Assembly (NCBI GenBank): GCA_020634855.1
Contig: JACKAU010000005.1
Location: 62,001-126,000, forward strand
DNA length: 64,000 bases
Reading direction: 5' to 3'
Origin: Anaerolineales bacterium
Lineage (GTDB): Bacteria; Chloroflexota; Anaerolineae; 4572-78; J111
Part shown: one piece after another, positions 40,963 to 49,481 of the stretch
Layout of the letters: every line of letters starts with the position of its first letter
Numbering within the stretch: position 1 is the first letter of the stretch
Notes under the pieces: model-generated
Database searches by the model: none
Seen by the model: only the letters and a program-made list of their open reading frames with translations
Told to the model about the DNA's origin: nothing
Translations under genes and position numbers: made by a program

Positions 40963-41679
40963 ATGGTCAACGGCGCGACTTTTGAACCGCTCAAGCGGCC
41001 CAATGCCGTGGAAGACATTATAAACACCTTCAAAGAAGCCATTTTACATGGCCAGTTGAAGCCGGGACAGCGTTTGCCGTCCGAAGCTGAACTGTGCGAA
41101 CAGTTGGGCGTCGGACGCGGCACCATCCGCGAGGCGATGAAGATGCTGCGGGCGTTGGGTGTGGTCAAAATCCAACAAGGCGATGGTACTTACATCGCCG
41201 ATAAGCCGACCGCCAGCGCCTTAAATCCCCTGGTGTTCGCCCTGCTGTTGGAAACCGGCTCCGGCACCGACCTGTTGGAACTCCGCGCGCTGCTCGAAAT
41301 CGGCGGCTACCAACTGGCCGCCCAAAAAGCCGCCGCCGAAGATTGGCCCGCCATCCTCGACGCCGAAGCCGCGTTTGCTACTTACGCCCGTTTGCCCGAA
41401 CAAGACCCCGATCAACTGGCTCGCTTTGACTTGGATTTTCATCTTTCCATCCTGGACGCTACCCACAACGCTTTAATTGAAAAAATCGGTCGCACGGTAG
41501 AGGAAATGTTTTTTGCCTCGATCCGCTCGACGCTGGCTAAATCAAGCAATCTGGAACAACTCATCGCCGAACACCACGCCATTGTCCAGGCCGTTCAACA
41601 AGGCCAAACCGACGCCATCGCCCATGTCGTTCGCCAACATCTCTCGCACTGGGGCAAAGAGGTTGGCGCTATTCTATAA
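40963..41679 (+). CDS. FadR-subfamily GntR transcriptional regulator (lut operon)
   Basis: 238 residues. The N-terminal winged helix (about 10-80) has the GntR signature LKPGQRLPSEAELCEQLGVG and RGTIREAMKMLRALGVV. The C-terminal FCD ligand-binding domain (about 95-225) has LLELRALLEIGGYQLAA, DLDFHLSILDATHN and EHHAIVQAVQ, with His and Asp residues that bind metal and a carboxylate ligand in relatives. It is the first gene of the regulator-lutA-lutB-lutC operon; lutA follows within 36 bases. L- or D-lactate is the likely effector by analogy with LldR/LutR-type regulators. Confidence 0.9.
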   Translation: MVNGATFEPLKRPNAVEDIINTFKEAILHGQLKPGQRLPSEAELCEQLGVGRGTIREAMKMLRALGVVKIQQGDGTYIADKPTASALNPLVFALLLETGSGTDLLELRALLEIGGYQLAAQKAAAEDWPAILDAEAAFATYARLPEQDPDQLARFDLDFHLSILDATHNALIEKIGRTVEEMFFASIRSTLAKSSNLEQLIAEHHAIVQAVQQGQTDAIAHVVRQHLSHWGKEVGAIL

Positions 41680-41715
41680 ATGAAGCGCTATTCAATGAAG
41701 AGAAAGGAAGAGGAC

Positions 41716-42444
41716 ATGAACCTACCAAAACGGGTGGCCTTATTGGTCACCTGCACCGTCGATCAACTGATGCCGGAAGTCGGCGTCTCAACCGTCAAGC
41801 TGCTGCGGCGCGCCGGCTATGAGGTCGATTTTCCAATGGAGCAGACCTGCTGCGGCCAGCCCTTTTTCAACAGCGGCTTTCGCGACGAAGCCCGTCACCT
41901 GGCCAAGCGCACCATTGCCGCCTTTGCCAAGTACGATGCCGTGGTTTTGCCCAGCGGCTCCTGCACCACGATGATCCGGCAAGAATATCTGCATCTGTTT
42001 GAAGATGAGCCGGACTGGCAAGAACACGCCCGCCGGCTGGCCGACAAGACCTTCGAACTCAGCGAGTTTCTCGTCCATCAGGCCAAATGGGACCCGCCCC
42101 AACCCACCGAGTCGCGCACGATCACCTACCACGACTCCTGCCATATGAATCGGATGTTGGGCGTCAAAGAAGAACCACGCCAATGTCTGGAGGCTGCCGG
42201 TTGCACCATCGATGAGATGGCCGAGTCCGAGCGCTGCTGCGGGTTTGGCGGGCTGTTCTGCGTTCGCATGCCCGAAGTCTCCAACGCGATGACGAATGAA
42301 AAGCTGCGCCAGGCTGAAGACACCCACGCCCCCACCCTGGTTACATCCGATCCCGGCTGTCTGATGCAAATGCGCGGACTGGTCGACGGCAAACCGTTCA
42401 AAGTGGAACATTTAGCCACCGTGCTGGAGGAGATGACCCGATGA
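41716..42444 (+). CDS. lutA: Lactate utilization protein A (Fe-S subunit)
   Basis: 242 residues with two cysteine-rich CCG domains (DUF3400/LldE type): EQTCCGQPFFNSGF and SERCCGFGGLFCVR, plus HDSCHMNRMLG. The protein is part of the LutABC complex that oxidises L-lactate to pyruvate through iron-sulfur clusters. ATG 41716 is preferred, with AAAGGAAGAGG just upstream; an ATG at 41680 directly after the regulator stop is possible. It overlaps lutB by 4 bases. Confidence 0.93.
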   Translation: MNLPKRVALLVTCTVDQLMPEVGVSTVKLLRRAGYEVDFPMEQTCCGQPFFNSGFRDEARHLAKRTIAAFAKYDAVVLPSGSCTTMIRQEYLHLFEDEPDWQEHARRLADKTFELSEFLVHQAKWDPPQPTESRTITYHDSCHMNRMLGVKEEPRQCLEAAGCTIDEMAESERCCGFGGLFCVRMPEVSNAMTNEKLRQAEDTHAPTLVTSDPGCLMQMRGLVDGKPFKVEHLATVLEEMTR

Positions 42445-43862
42445 CCGCCACGATGCATGAATTTCGCCACAGCGCGTTTGTCGCCATTGAAGATATTCAG
42501 TTGCAGAGCGCGCTGGAAGGCGCGACCCACAAGTTCGGCACGGGCCGCACCGATGCCCTGGCCGAAGTGCCTGAGGTCGAAGCGATGCGCGATCATTTCA
42601 AAAAAGTTCGCGCCGCCACGCTGTCCCAATTAGCCCATCATTTGGAAACTTTTGAAAAGAACGCCACCGCCGCTGGTACGCAGGTTCACTGGGCCGCCAC
42701 CGGCGACGACGCCTGCCGCATCGTACTGGATATTGCCCAAAAACACGGCGTCAAACTGGTCACCAAAAGCAAGTCGATGGCCACCGAGGAGATTCACCTC
42801 AACCAGGTTTTGTCCAAGGCCGGCATCGAACCGGTCGAAACTGACCTCGGCGAGTGGATTATCCAGTTGGCCGGCGACCCGCCATCGCACATCATCGCCC
42901 CGGCCATTCACAAAACCCGCCATCAGATCGCCGAGATGTTCACCAAGGAAACTGGCCAACAGGTGTCGGCGGATGACATTCCCGGCCTGACCGAACTGGC
43001 TCGCCAAGTGCTGCGCCAAAAGTTTCTGGCCGCCGGCATGGGTATCTCCGGCGGCAACATCATGGTCGCCGAAACGGGCAGTCTGGTATTAGTCATGAAT
43101 GAAGGCAACGGGCGGCTGGTCACCAGCACGCCGCCGGTTCACGTCGCCGTGGTGGGGCTGGAAAAATTGGCCCCCACCTGGGACGACGCGGCGGTGTGGC
43201 TGTCGCTGCTGGCCCGCAGCAGCACCGGCCAGGCGCTGACCATCTACACCAACATCATCACCGGCCCGGCCCGCCCCACCGATCCCGACGGGCCGCAAGA
43301 AGTCCACATCGTCATTCTCGACAACGGCCGCAGTAAGCTAATCGGCACGAAGTATGAGGAAGTGCTGCAATGTATTCGCTGCGGCGCGTGTCTCAACGCC
43401 TGCCCGGTCTATCGCGAAGCGGGCGGCCACGCTTATGGCAACCCCTACAGTGGGCCAATCGGCGCGGTCATCGCCCCACTGCTGTTTGGGTTGGATAAGT
43501 ACAGCGGCTTGCCCCACGCCAGTTCGCTGTGCGGGGCGTGTAAAGATGTCTGCCCAGCCCGCATCGACCTGCCGCGTATGCTGCTCGAACTGCGCGCCGA
43601 TGAAGTGGAGCAACGCGTTTTGCCCTGGTGGGAAAGTATGTCGGAGCGGGCCGCCGCCTTTGGCCTGGCCAGTCCCGGTCTCTTCAAATACGGCACGGCC
43701 GTGATACGCCAATTGCAGCGACCGCTGGCCAAAGGAGACAAACTCAATTTGCCGGGCAAACTAAACCCCGGCCAATCGCGTAAAACGCCGGCGCTGGCTA
43801 AACGCTCGTTCCACGACATTTGGCAATCAGGCGAACTCGATAACAAAAATGGAGGTGAGTGA
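42441..43862 (+). CDS. lutB: Lactate utilization protein B (ferredoxin-type Fe-S subunit)
   Basis: 473 residues. An N-terminal LUD domain (about 60-300, KHGVKLVTKSKSMATEEIHL and GISGGNIMVAETGSLVLV) is followed by two 4Fe-4S motifs: CIRCGACLNACPVYREAGGH and CGACKDVCPARIDLP. The C-terminal DUF3390-like tail contains MSERAAAFGLASPGLF. This is the standard LutB/LldF architecture. It starts in the lutA stop (ATGA) and ends overlapping the lutC start, so all three are translationally coupled. Confidence 0.94.
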   Translation: MTATMHEFRHSAFVAIEDIQLQSALEGATHKFGTGRTDALAEVPEVEAMRDHFKKVRAATLSQLAHHLETFEKNATAAGTQVHWAATGDDACRIVLDIAQKHGVKLVTKSKSMATEEIHLNQVLSKAGIEPVETDLGEWIIQLAGDPPSHIIAPAIHKTRHQIAEMFTKETGQQVSADDIPGLTELARQVLRQKFLAAGMGISGGNIMVAETGSLVLVMNEGNGRLVTSTPPVHVAVVGLEKLAPTWDDAAVWLSLLARSSTGQALTIYTNIITGPARPTDPDGPQEVHIVILDNGRSKLIGTKYEEVLQCIRCGACLNACPVYREAGGHAYGNPYSGPIGAVIAPLLFGLDKYSGLPHASSLCGACKDVCPARIDLPRMLLELRADEVEQRVLPWWESMSERAAAFGLASPGLFKYGTAVIRQLQRPLAKGDKLNLPGKLNPGQSRKTPALAKRSFHDIWQSGELDNKNGGE

Positions 43863-44491
43863 TGAGCGCTCGTGACCAAATACTGAACCAACTGCGCAGC
43901 AACGAGCGACCGGCCGAGCATCCGGAGCCGTGGCGTTCGCGCCGCAACTTTCCGGACTTAGCCGAACGGTTTACCCAAACCCTCACCGCCGGCAAAGGCG
44001 AAGTTATCCGCGCCGCCAATTTTGAAGCGGCGCTGAATGAGATCGATACGATTCTGCATGAATTGCAAGCCAAACGAGTCGCGGTCAACGATACGGCCCC
44101 ACTCGATGGGCTGGACGTGACCAAACGCTGGCCGGACTTCGAGTGGTTCGTGGCGGGCAAATCGGAGGGCGACATCAAATCATTCTGCGCCGGAGCGGAT
44201 GTTGGCTTAAGTGGAGCTGACGCGGCCCTGGCCGAAACCGGTTCGGTCGTCGTCAGCAGCGGGCCGGGCAAAAGCCGGCTGGCCACCCTGCTGCCGCCGG
44301 TTCACCTGGCCATCGTCCCGACCTCGATCCTGACCAGCGACATTCTAACCTGGACCGCCGCCCGCCAGGGCCAACCCGGCGCGAACCGGGTGCTGGTCAG
44401 CGGCCCCAGCAAAACCGCCGACATCGAGCAAGTCCTGGCCATTGGCGTCCACGGCCCCAAGCGTTTTATCGTGGTCTTGTACGACGATTGA
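43862..44491 (+). CDS. lutC: Lactate utilization protein C (LUD domain)
   Basis: 209 residues with the single LUD domain (GADVGLSGADAALAETGSVV, HLAIVPTSILTSD, NRVLVSGPSKTADIEQVLAIGVHGPKR split over the C-terminal half). GGAGG at 43851-43855 lies 6 bases before ATG 43862; a GTG three bases earlier is the alternative. It completes the lutABC set. Together with the FAD-linked dehydrogenase 2 kb upstream, the locus can oxidise both lactate enantiomers. Confidence 0.92.
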   Translation: MSARDQILNQLRSNERPAEHPEPWRSRRNFPDLAERFTQTLTAGKGEVIRAANFEAALNEIDTILHELQAKRVAVNDTAPLDGLDVTKRWPDFEWFVAGKSEGDIKSFCAGADVGLSGADAALAETGSVVVSSGPGKSRLATLLPPVHLAIVPTSILTSDILTWTAARQGQPGANRVLVSGPSKTADIEQVLAIGVHGPKRFIVVLYDD

Positions 44492-44555
44492 GATACCCTC
44501 ATCCTACAACCGCAGCATCTTCGAGCCGGTTTCGTGGTAAGATAACAATGGATGA

Positions 44556-44612
44556 GGAAATCAACGGATAAAAAACAATAAAATCCGTTGACTTCTCAAT
44601 CCGTTGTTGTCT
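44556..44612 (+). repeat. 57-nt element, copy 1, next to the 21-nt tandem array
   Basis: It runs from GGAAATCAACGGATA to CAATCCGTTGTTGTCT. A close copy (about 58 bases) lies at 53266-53323 on the same strand, next to the other tandem array. The element carries CAACGGAT and ATCCGTTG as inverted words, so it can form a hairpin. Confidence 0.7.
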
Positions 44613-44624
44613 CTGTGAGCTTCA

Positions 44625-44965
44625 TTCCTACGCCCAAAATGATACCTTCCCCGTCTGCAATGACCCCGTCCCCATCAAAAATGATACCTTCCCCGTCTGC
44701 AATAACCCTTTCCCTATCAGAAATGGCTCCTTCCCCAACCAAATTGAGGCCTTCCCCGTTCGAAACGCCCCCTTCCCCAACCAAAACGAGGGCTTCCCCA
44801 TCTGCCGAATAGCCTTCCCCATTCGCCGAACGATTCTCACCGCTGCAAAACCATTCCTACCGTCGCCGAGTCATTCCTACCGTCCGCCGAACGGTTCCTA
44901 CCACCGCCGAATCATTCCTACCACCCGCCGAACGGTTCCTACCGCCGCCGAATCATTCCTACCGA
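44625..44965. repeat. 21-nt tandem repeat array (about 17 units)
   Basis: The core word TTCCCC or TTCCTA recurs at 44625, 44647, 44668, 44689, 44710, 44731, 44752, 44773, 44794 and 44815 (mostly exact 21-base steps). It then recurs about every 20-21 bases to 44956 with the unit changing to ATTCCTACC plus CGCCGAA. In the first half the 21-base step keeps short frames open on both strands with 7-residue repeats (PSPSxxx on plus, xGKxxxx on minus), but no ribosome site or long gene is seen. The rest of 44492-45154 contains no gene. It is not a CRISPR: there are no unique spacers between identical repeats. Confidence 0.75.
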
Positions 44966-45154
44966 TTATCAAGCGCTACGCGGCTTCAATCATTCTCGCT
45001 CTGTAGTTCAAAATCCGTCTCCGCCAACACCCGACCGTTGACCTGAATCCCCAGCCGATGCTGCCCTTAATTCAATACCGGCAGGTCATTTTTGTTTTCT
45101 GAGCCATTTTGTGAAAAATAAGAGGTATCTGGATAATTCCGGCTTGACCGGGGT

Positions 45155-46264
45155 ATGACAAACATGAATGAGTTTGAAAAACAAATAGAAGTAGTCATCA
45201 TTGGGGCCGGGTTGAGCGGTTTACGCGCCGCGCATATTTTGACCCGGCACGGGGTTAACGTCAAGCTGTTAGAGGCGCGGTCACGAGTGGGTGGGCGTAT
45301 TTTGACCGTTACGACCGAGGAGGGTTGTGGGGCCTTTGACCTGGGACCTACTTGGATTTGGTCGGAACATAGCCACGTGAAGCAGTTGGCTCGAGCCTTA
45401 GATATCGGTCTGTTCGTGCAGGCTGAGGTGGGCGACGCCGTGTTTGATCGCGGGCCTGGATTTCCGCCGCAGCGCTTTACACCCGAATGGCACCAGCCGC
45501 CGGCATATCGTTTTGTGGGCGGCACGGCGGCGCTGAGCAGCCGTCTGCAGGAGCAGTTACCGGTCGGGTGTCTCGGCCTGGAGACGAGTGTTCGTCGGAT
45601 TAGCCTGGTCAATGATTACCTTGAAATTTTGGCGGAGACCAACGGATCGTCGCTGACGTATCTGGCCCAACACGCCATCGTGGCGCTGCCACCCCGTCTG
45701 GCCGCGAACACTTTGACCTTTGCGCCGGCCCTGCCACCGGCAGTCATCGAAGAGATGCGTCATACCCAAACCTGGATGGGCCAAGCCATGAAGGCCGTGC
45801 TGGTGTATCGAACGCCCTTTTGGCGGGAAGCGGGTTTATCCGGTCTGGGCGTTAGCCACCCCGGTCCCATCCAACAATTTCACGATGCCACGCCGGCCGA
45901 TCAGGTTGTCGGCGCGCTGTTTGGTTGGATTGGTAATGACAGCCCGGGCCGAATGTTATCGATGGCTGAGCGTCGAGAGAAAATTGTGGCTCAAGCCGTT
46001 CGGATGTTTGGCCCCGAAGCCAACCGGCCTATATATTATACTGACTACAATTGGGGCAACGATTCGTTGACTACCCCGGCCGGGCAAGATCTGCTGCTAG
46101 AGGAAGAAAATCCGCGCTATGGCCATCCCCTACTGCTTAATCCTCAAATGGCCGGCCGGCTGCACTGGGCCGGCAGTGAAGTCTCACCCGTTGGGGGCGG
46201 CTATTTGGAAGGCGCGATCTACATCGCCGATCAGGTTGCCCGGCAGGTGTTGCATCATTTGTAA
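45155..46264 (+). CDS. Flavin-containing amine oxidase family protein
   Basis: 369 residues. The N-terminal FAD dinucleotide motif is IIGAGLSGLRAAHIL, followed by LLEARSRVGGRI (GG-doublet motif). The C-terminal GRLHWAGSEVSPVGGGYLEG is the typical second FAD-contact block. The family oxidises primary or polyamines, or acts as a phytoene-desaturase-like enzyme; the substrate is unknown. It is shorter than most members (430-500), with the loss mainly in the substrate domain, but it has no frame break. Start is ATG 45155 or ATG 45164. It converges on the DUF3037 gene. Confidence 0.85.
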   Translation: MTNMNEFEKQIEVVIIGAGLSGLRAAHILTRHGVNVKLLEARSRVGGRILTVTTEEGCGAFDLGPTWIWSEHSHVKQLARALDIGLFVQAEVGDAVFDRGPGFPPQRFTPEWHQPPAYRFVGGTAALSSRLQEQLPVGCLGLETSVRRISLVNDYLEILAETNGSSLTYLAQHAIVALPPRLAANTLTFAPALPPAVIEEMRHTQTWMGQAMKAVLVYRTPFWREAGLSGLGVSHPGPIQQFHDATPADQVVGALFGWIGNDSPGRMLSMAERREKIVAQAVRMFGPEANRPIYYTDYNWGNDSLTTPAGQDLLLEEENPRYGHPLLLNPQMAGRLHWAGSEVSPVGGGYLEGAIYIADQVARQVLHHL

Positions 46265-46270
46265 TTGCCC

Positions 46271-46660
46271 TCAACCGGCACTCATCCTGACCATCAAATC
46301 CATCAAATGCTCCAGCGCCGATGCCGGATCGCTGCACAAGCCGGTGTGAACTTCCGAGACCTGAATGCTGGTACTACGCGGCATCACCAGCCAGTGAAAG
46401 CGACCGGCCTGGTCAAGCTGGCCGATAGGTCCCTCGCCGCCCTCGGCGATACGCGGAATAAGGTCCAGGTGCGTTTCGGCCTGGTCGAGATCGAAGTGCG
46501 GGGCCAGCGCGGCCAGGCGTTGGCGATCCAGTTCGATGCTAGCCCCCAAGAAACGGCGAGTGCGGCAAAAGAGGATCACGCCGGCGTTGAGAAACTCGCC
46601 CCGCTCGACGTTGGGTACCACGCGAACGATGGCGTAATCAAACGAGCTTAGCGCGGGCAT
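46271..46660 (-). CDS. DUF3037 family protein
   Basis: 129 residues. The N-terminal FDYAIVRVVPNVERGEFLNAGVILF matches the DUF3037 signature (as remembered); function unknown. The C-terminus FHWLVMPRSTSIQVSEVHTG is also typical. ATG 46660 is chosen because GGAGGAA lies 7 bases upstream; the frame also opens at TTG 46678. It overlaps the upstream HipA-like kinase gene by 23 bases, a pairing that recurs in other genomes and suggests a common function. Confidence 0.82.
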   Translation of the reverse strand: MPALSSFDYAIVRVVPNVERGEFLNAGVILFCRTRRFLGASIELDRQRLAALAPHFDLDQAETHLDLIPRIAEGGEGPIGQLDQAGRFHWLVMPRSTSIQVSEVHTGLCSDPASALEHLMDLMVRMSAG

Positions 46661-47420
46661 GCAGGGCTTCCTCCACAAAAGCAGTGGTTTCTAAACGGCT
46701 CAACAGGTAACTAACATACGCCTCCCGGTGTTTGGCCTGGGTGGCAAACATCGGCTCCTCACCGAGCCATTCGGCGGGAATGGCCTCGACAATCTCGCGC
46801 AGCAGCGGTTCGGTCAACTGCGGTCGTAGGCGAGCATCGGCGGCTGTTAGGTCGCTGGCGAATGACAGCAGGGTGTGATCCTTAATCAGTGAGAAGGGGC
46901 TTTTGCTGCGGGCCAGATAATCGTCCCAACTATGGTGAAAATAGAGCGACGCGCCGTGGTCGATCAGCCACAGATCATCCTGCCACATCAGCAAGTTGAC
47001 GTTGCGCGCCGTACGGTCAACGTTAGTCACATAGCTATCAAACCAGACAATATCCGACGCCAGCCGGGCCTCGGGCGGCGGTTTGAGCAGCAAGTTGAAA
47101 TCGAGCGCGTTGGGCAGGTAGTGCAGCCCCAGATTAAGCCGGCCCGCGCTGGCTTGCAGCAAATCTTGAATTTCCGGGTCAGGCTCCGAACGGCCCAGTT
47201 GGGAATCCAACTCCACAAAAACAAGCTCCGGCACCCGAAGTTGCAGGGCGCGAGCAATTTCGCCGGCGACCAACTCGGCGATGAGGGCCTTGGGGCCTTG
47301 ACCCGCCCCGACAAATTTCATCACATACAGCCGGCCATCGTCAGCTTCAACAATGGCCGGCAGCGATCCCCCTTCACGCAGCGGCGTCACGTAGCGAACA
47401 GCGGCAACAGTTCTGATCAT
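46638..47420 (-). CDS. HipA-like kinase domain protein
   Basis: 260 residues. The N-terminal lobe has LYVMKFVGAGQGPKALIAELV, the Lys likely binding ATP. The catalytic loop is DSYVTNVDRTARNVNLL and the metal site is WLIDHGASLYFHH (Asp-His-Gly in place of DFG). This resembles HipA-like/PI3-4-kinase-type folds rather than Hanks kinases. It lacks the HipA N-terminal domain, and no HipB-type antitoxin is adjacent. Instead it overlaps DUF3037. The substrate is unknown; a toxin role should not be assumed. Confidence 0.8.
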   Translation of the reverse strand: MIRTVAAVRYVTPLREGGSLPAIVEADDGRLYVMKFVGAGQGPKALIAELVAGEIARALQLRVPELVFVELDSQLGRSEPDPEIQDLLQASAGRLNLGLHYLPNALDFNLLLKPPPEARLASDIVWFDSYVTNVDRTARNVNLLMWQDDLWLIDHGASLYFHHSWDDYLARSKSPFSLIKDHTLLSFASDLTAADARLRPQLTEPLLREIVEAIPAEWLGEEPMFATQAKHREAYVSYLLSRLETTAFVEEALHARAKLV

Positions 47421-47812
47421 TGATAAGTCCTTGTCATTAGTGGAATGTGAAACAGCTTTGTAGGCTAAAAGTTAGCTGTCAGCCTTCAGCGGTCAGCTTT
47501 AAAACAATTTAGGTCATAATGATCGGCTTTGTTATCTAAAAATAGGCTGAACCTATGAAAAAGCTGATAGCTAATAGCTGACTGCTGAACGCTCAAGAGT
47601 AAAAAAGTACTAATCGCTCTAATATGAATGAAGGAACCCATATCGGATACGTATAACCTCATGAAAGCCTCAAGAAGCTATTGTGAATCCTCAATAGCTC
47701 ACAAGTTGGCGATTAGCGATTAAGCGATTGGCGAGCCGAAATCTCCAATGGCCCAATCTCTAATTTCCTATTCTCTATTAACCTACAATTGACCTGAAAA
47801 TGGAGAGTCCCC
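47421..47812. repeat. Gene-free stretch with a palindromic element and GATTAG/GATTGG repeats
   Basis: An imperfect inverted repeat spans 47470-47593, the left arm containing GTCAGCCTTCAGCGGTCAGC and the right arm AAGCTGATAGCTAATAGCTG. The left-arm word recurs with two changes near 62545. From 47708 to 47790 are short direct words GCGATTAGCGATTAAGCGAT and then their partial complement (CCAATCTCTAATTTCC). No gene or clear promoter is visible, except the ribosome site GGAGAG before 47813. Confidence 0.6.
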
Positions 47813-49357
47813 ATGACCGCGACGATTGATATCCATTTAGAAAAGTATACGCTGGAAACTGAACTCAGCCAAAACGCGTGGTTCACCCTGTATCGAGGTT
47901 ACCGCCAAGTCGATCAGGCCCCAATCAACATCAAAATGGCCGCGCCGCTGCTGGCCGCCGATGAATTCTTTCGGCGGCGCTTCAAGCACATCACCCGCCA
48001 GGCCGCCGAGTTGGACCATCCCAACCTCATCCGCAGTTACGAAGCCGAGGAGGAAAACGGCCGGCTCTTCCTGGTTCAAGATTTTGTCGAAGCGCGGTCT
48101 TTGGCCGAGGTGATTGAGACGGAAGGGCCGCTCTCGCTCAAACGGACCGAATTCATCATCGGCCAGATTGCCTCGGCCTTGGACTGCGCCCATCACGCTT
48201 CGGTGCTGCACGGCGATTTATCGGCCCATCAAATTTTTTTGGGCGCTAATGACCACGTCTACGTCAGCAATTTCGGCCACAGCCAGGCGATTTACGGCAA
48301 TAACCTGGCCGACCACAGCTACGCCGTTAGTTCGCCGGAAATTGTCGCGCCGGAGCGTGTTCGCGGCGAAGGGCCTAGCCGCCCCGCCGATCTATACTCG
48401 CTGGGGATTATCTGTTACCAACTACTGGCCAAGCAGTCGCCGTTTACCGGCCCGCGCTCGACGGTGTTTCACGCCCACGCCTACCGCCAGCCGCGCCCAC
48501 TGCACGAGGTCAATACCGGGGTGCCGCTGGCGGTCAGCGAAGTGGTCAGCCGGATGCTGGCCAAAAGCGTCGATGTGCGCTACAACACCGGCGCGGAGTT
48601 TGCCCGCGCCCTGAGAGTCGCCAACCAGACCCGCACCTCAACCCGCCAGTACGACCGTCTGCTGCCGCTCGCGGAGCGGGAACGGACTCGCGTGATTAAA
48701 TTTAGAGATATCTTCTTCCTGAGCGGAGCGTCCGTGGTGATTTTGCTGGTCGCGGCCTTAGCCGCTTGGACCGGCTACGAGTTGGGCCTCAAGCAAAATC
48801 CGCCCATCATCCAGTCGCCGCCGGTCATTGTCGATTCAACCCTACCCACACCAACTCCCACCGAGGATTTTCTGCGCGCTATTATCCCACCCACTGCCGC
48901 TAATGACGAGATGGCACCGGTCACGCCTGAACCAGATGCCGCCAATGTGGTTCTGGTTGATACGCTGCTGCCGCCTCGAACGCCATTCGCCGTCCGGCTC
49001 CAAGCCAGCCCCACCGTGACGCCTACGGTCACTCCGACTCAAGTCCGCATCGTCGCCACCGCCATCCCGGTCGTTCCTTCTACGCCGGAGCAGGCTTTCC
49101 CTGCCGGTCAAGGGCTCTTCACCTTCTTCAACCCCACCGGCCATGATTTAGTCGTCGATGTTTCCGGCCCCACCTTCGTCTCCGCGGTCATTCCGCCCAA
49201 CAATCGGGAAGAGTTTTACCTCGCTGCCGGCTCCTACCTCTATATGACCCATACCCCCGGCGGCCACGGTCTCGACCCGACTAAAGGCGTGTTCGATCTG
49301 GGCGAAGGCCAACTCATCGAAAAGGATTACTACAGCGACTACGAGTGGCAGCAGTAA
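47813..49357 (+). CDS. Transmembrane protein with a degenerate Ser/Thr kinase domain (predicted pseudokinase)
   Basis: 514 residues. The kinase-like domain spans about 10-270: INIKMA keeps the VAIK lysine (K41), and APE (179-181) and the D193 structural Asp are kept. The glycine loop is missing. The catalytic loop reads HGDLSAHQIFL (Lys to Ser at 137, Asn to Gln at 140), and DFG is NFG (153-155). These losses predict little or no phosphotransfer. One membrane segment (about 300-322) is followed by a Thr/Pro-rich stalk and a small outside beta domain (about 420-514, FNPTGHDLVVDVSG). The architecture is that of a PASTA-like receptor kinase with a different ligand domain. It stands alone. Confidence 0.82.
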   Translation: MTATIDIHLEKYTLETELSQNAWFTLYRGYRQVDQAPINIKMAAPLLAADEFFRRRFKHITRQAAELDHPNLIRSYEAEEENGRLFLVQDFVEARSLAEVIETEGPLSLKRTEFIIGQIASALDCAHHASVLHGDLSAHQIFLGANDHVYVSNFGHSQAIYGNNLADHSYAVSSPEIVAPERVRGEGPSRPADLYSLGIICYQLLAKQSPFTGPRSTVFHAHAYRQPRPLHEVNTGVPLAVSEVVSRMLAKSVDVRYNTGAEFARALRVANQTRTSTRQYDRLLPLAERERTRVIKFRDIFFLSGASVVILLVAALAAWTGYELGLKQNPPIIQSPPVIVDSTLPTPTPTEDFLRAIIPPTAANDEMAPVTPEPDAANVVLVDTLLPPRTPFAVRLQASPTVTPTVTPTQVRIVATAIPVVPSTPEQAFPAGQGLFTFFNPTGHDLVVDVSGPTFVSAVIPPNNREEFYLAAGSYLYMTHTPGGHGLDPTKGVFDLGEGQLIEKDYYSDYEWQQ

Positions 49358-49481
49358 GGGAGATAGGGATTCGAGATAGAGATAGAGATTGGAGATTGAG
49401 CGATTGGGAGATTAAGAATGAGAAACTGGAAAGCTCTAATCAACTCCACAAACTCCATAAACTCCATAAACTCTACAAACT
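49358..49481. repeat. Low-complexity direct repeats between convergent genes
   Basis: Words GATAGAGATTGGAGATTGAG recur at 49370-49420, followed by a 9-base repeat AAACTCCAT/AAACTCTAC (five units, about 49444-49487). Similar GAGATTAG-type DNA occurs at 47.7 and 54.6 kb. Confidence 0.55.

Noticed and set aside
44588..44840. Short heptapeptide-repeat frames on both strands over the 21-nt array
   Set aside because: They are open because the repeat length is a multiple of three. There is no ribosome site, both strands are equally open, and the array goes on past the stop codons with a non-coding step.
44625..44965. CRISPR array
   Set aside because: Units are degenerate and contiguous without unique spacers of constant length, and no cas genes are present. 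The same applies to the 40-nt array.
46638..47420. HipAB toxin-antitoxin system
   Set aside because: The kinase lacks the HipA N-terminal domain and no HipB-like helix-turn-helix gene is adjacent, so calling it HipA would be misleading.
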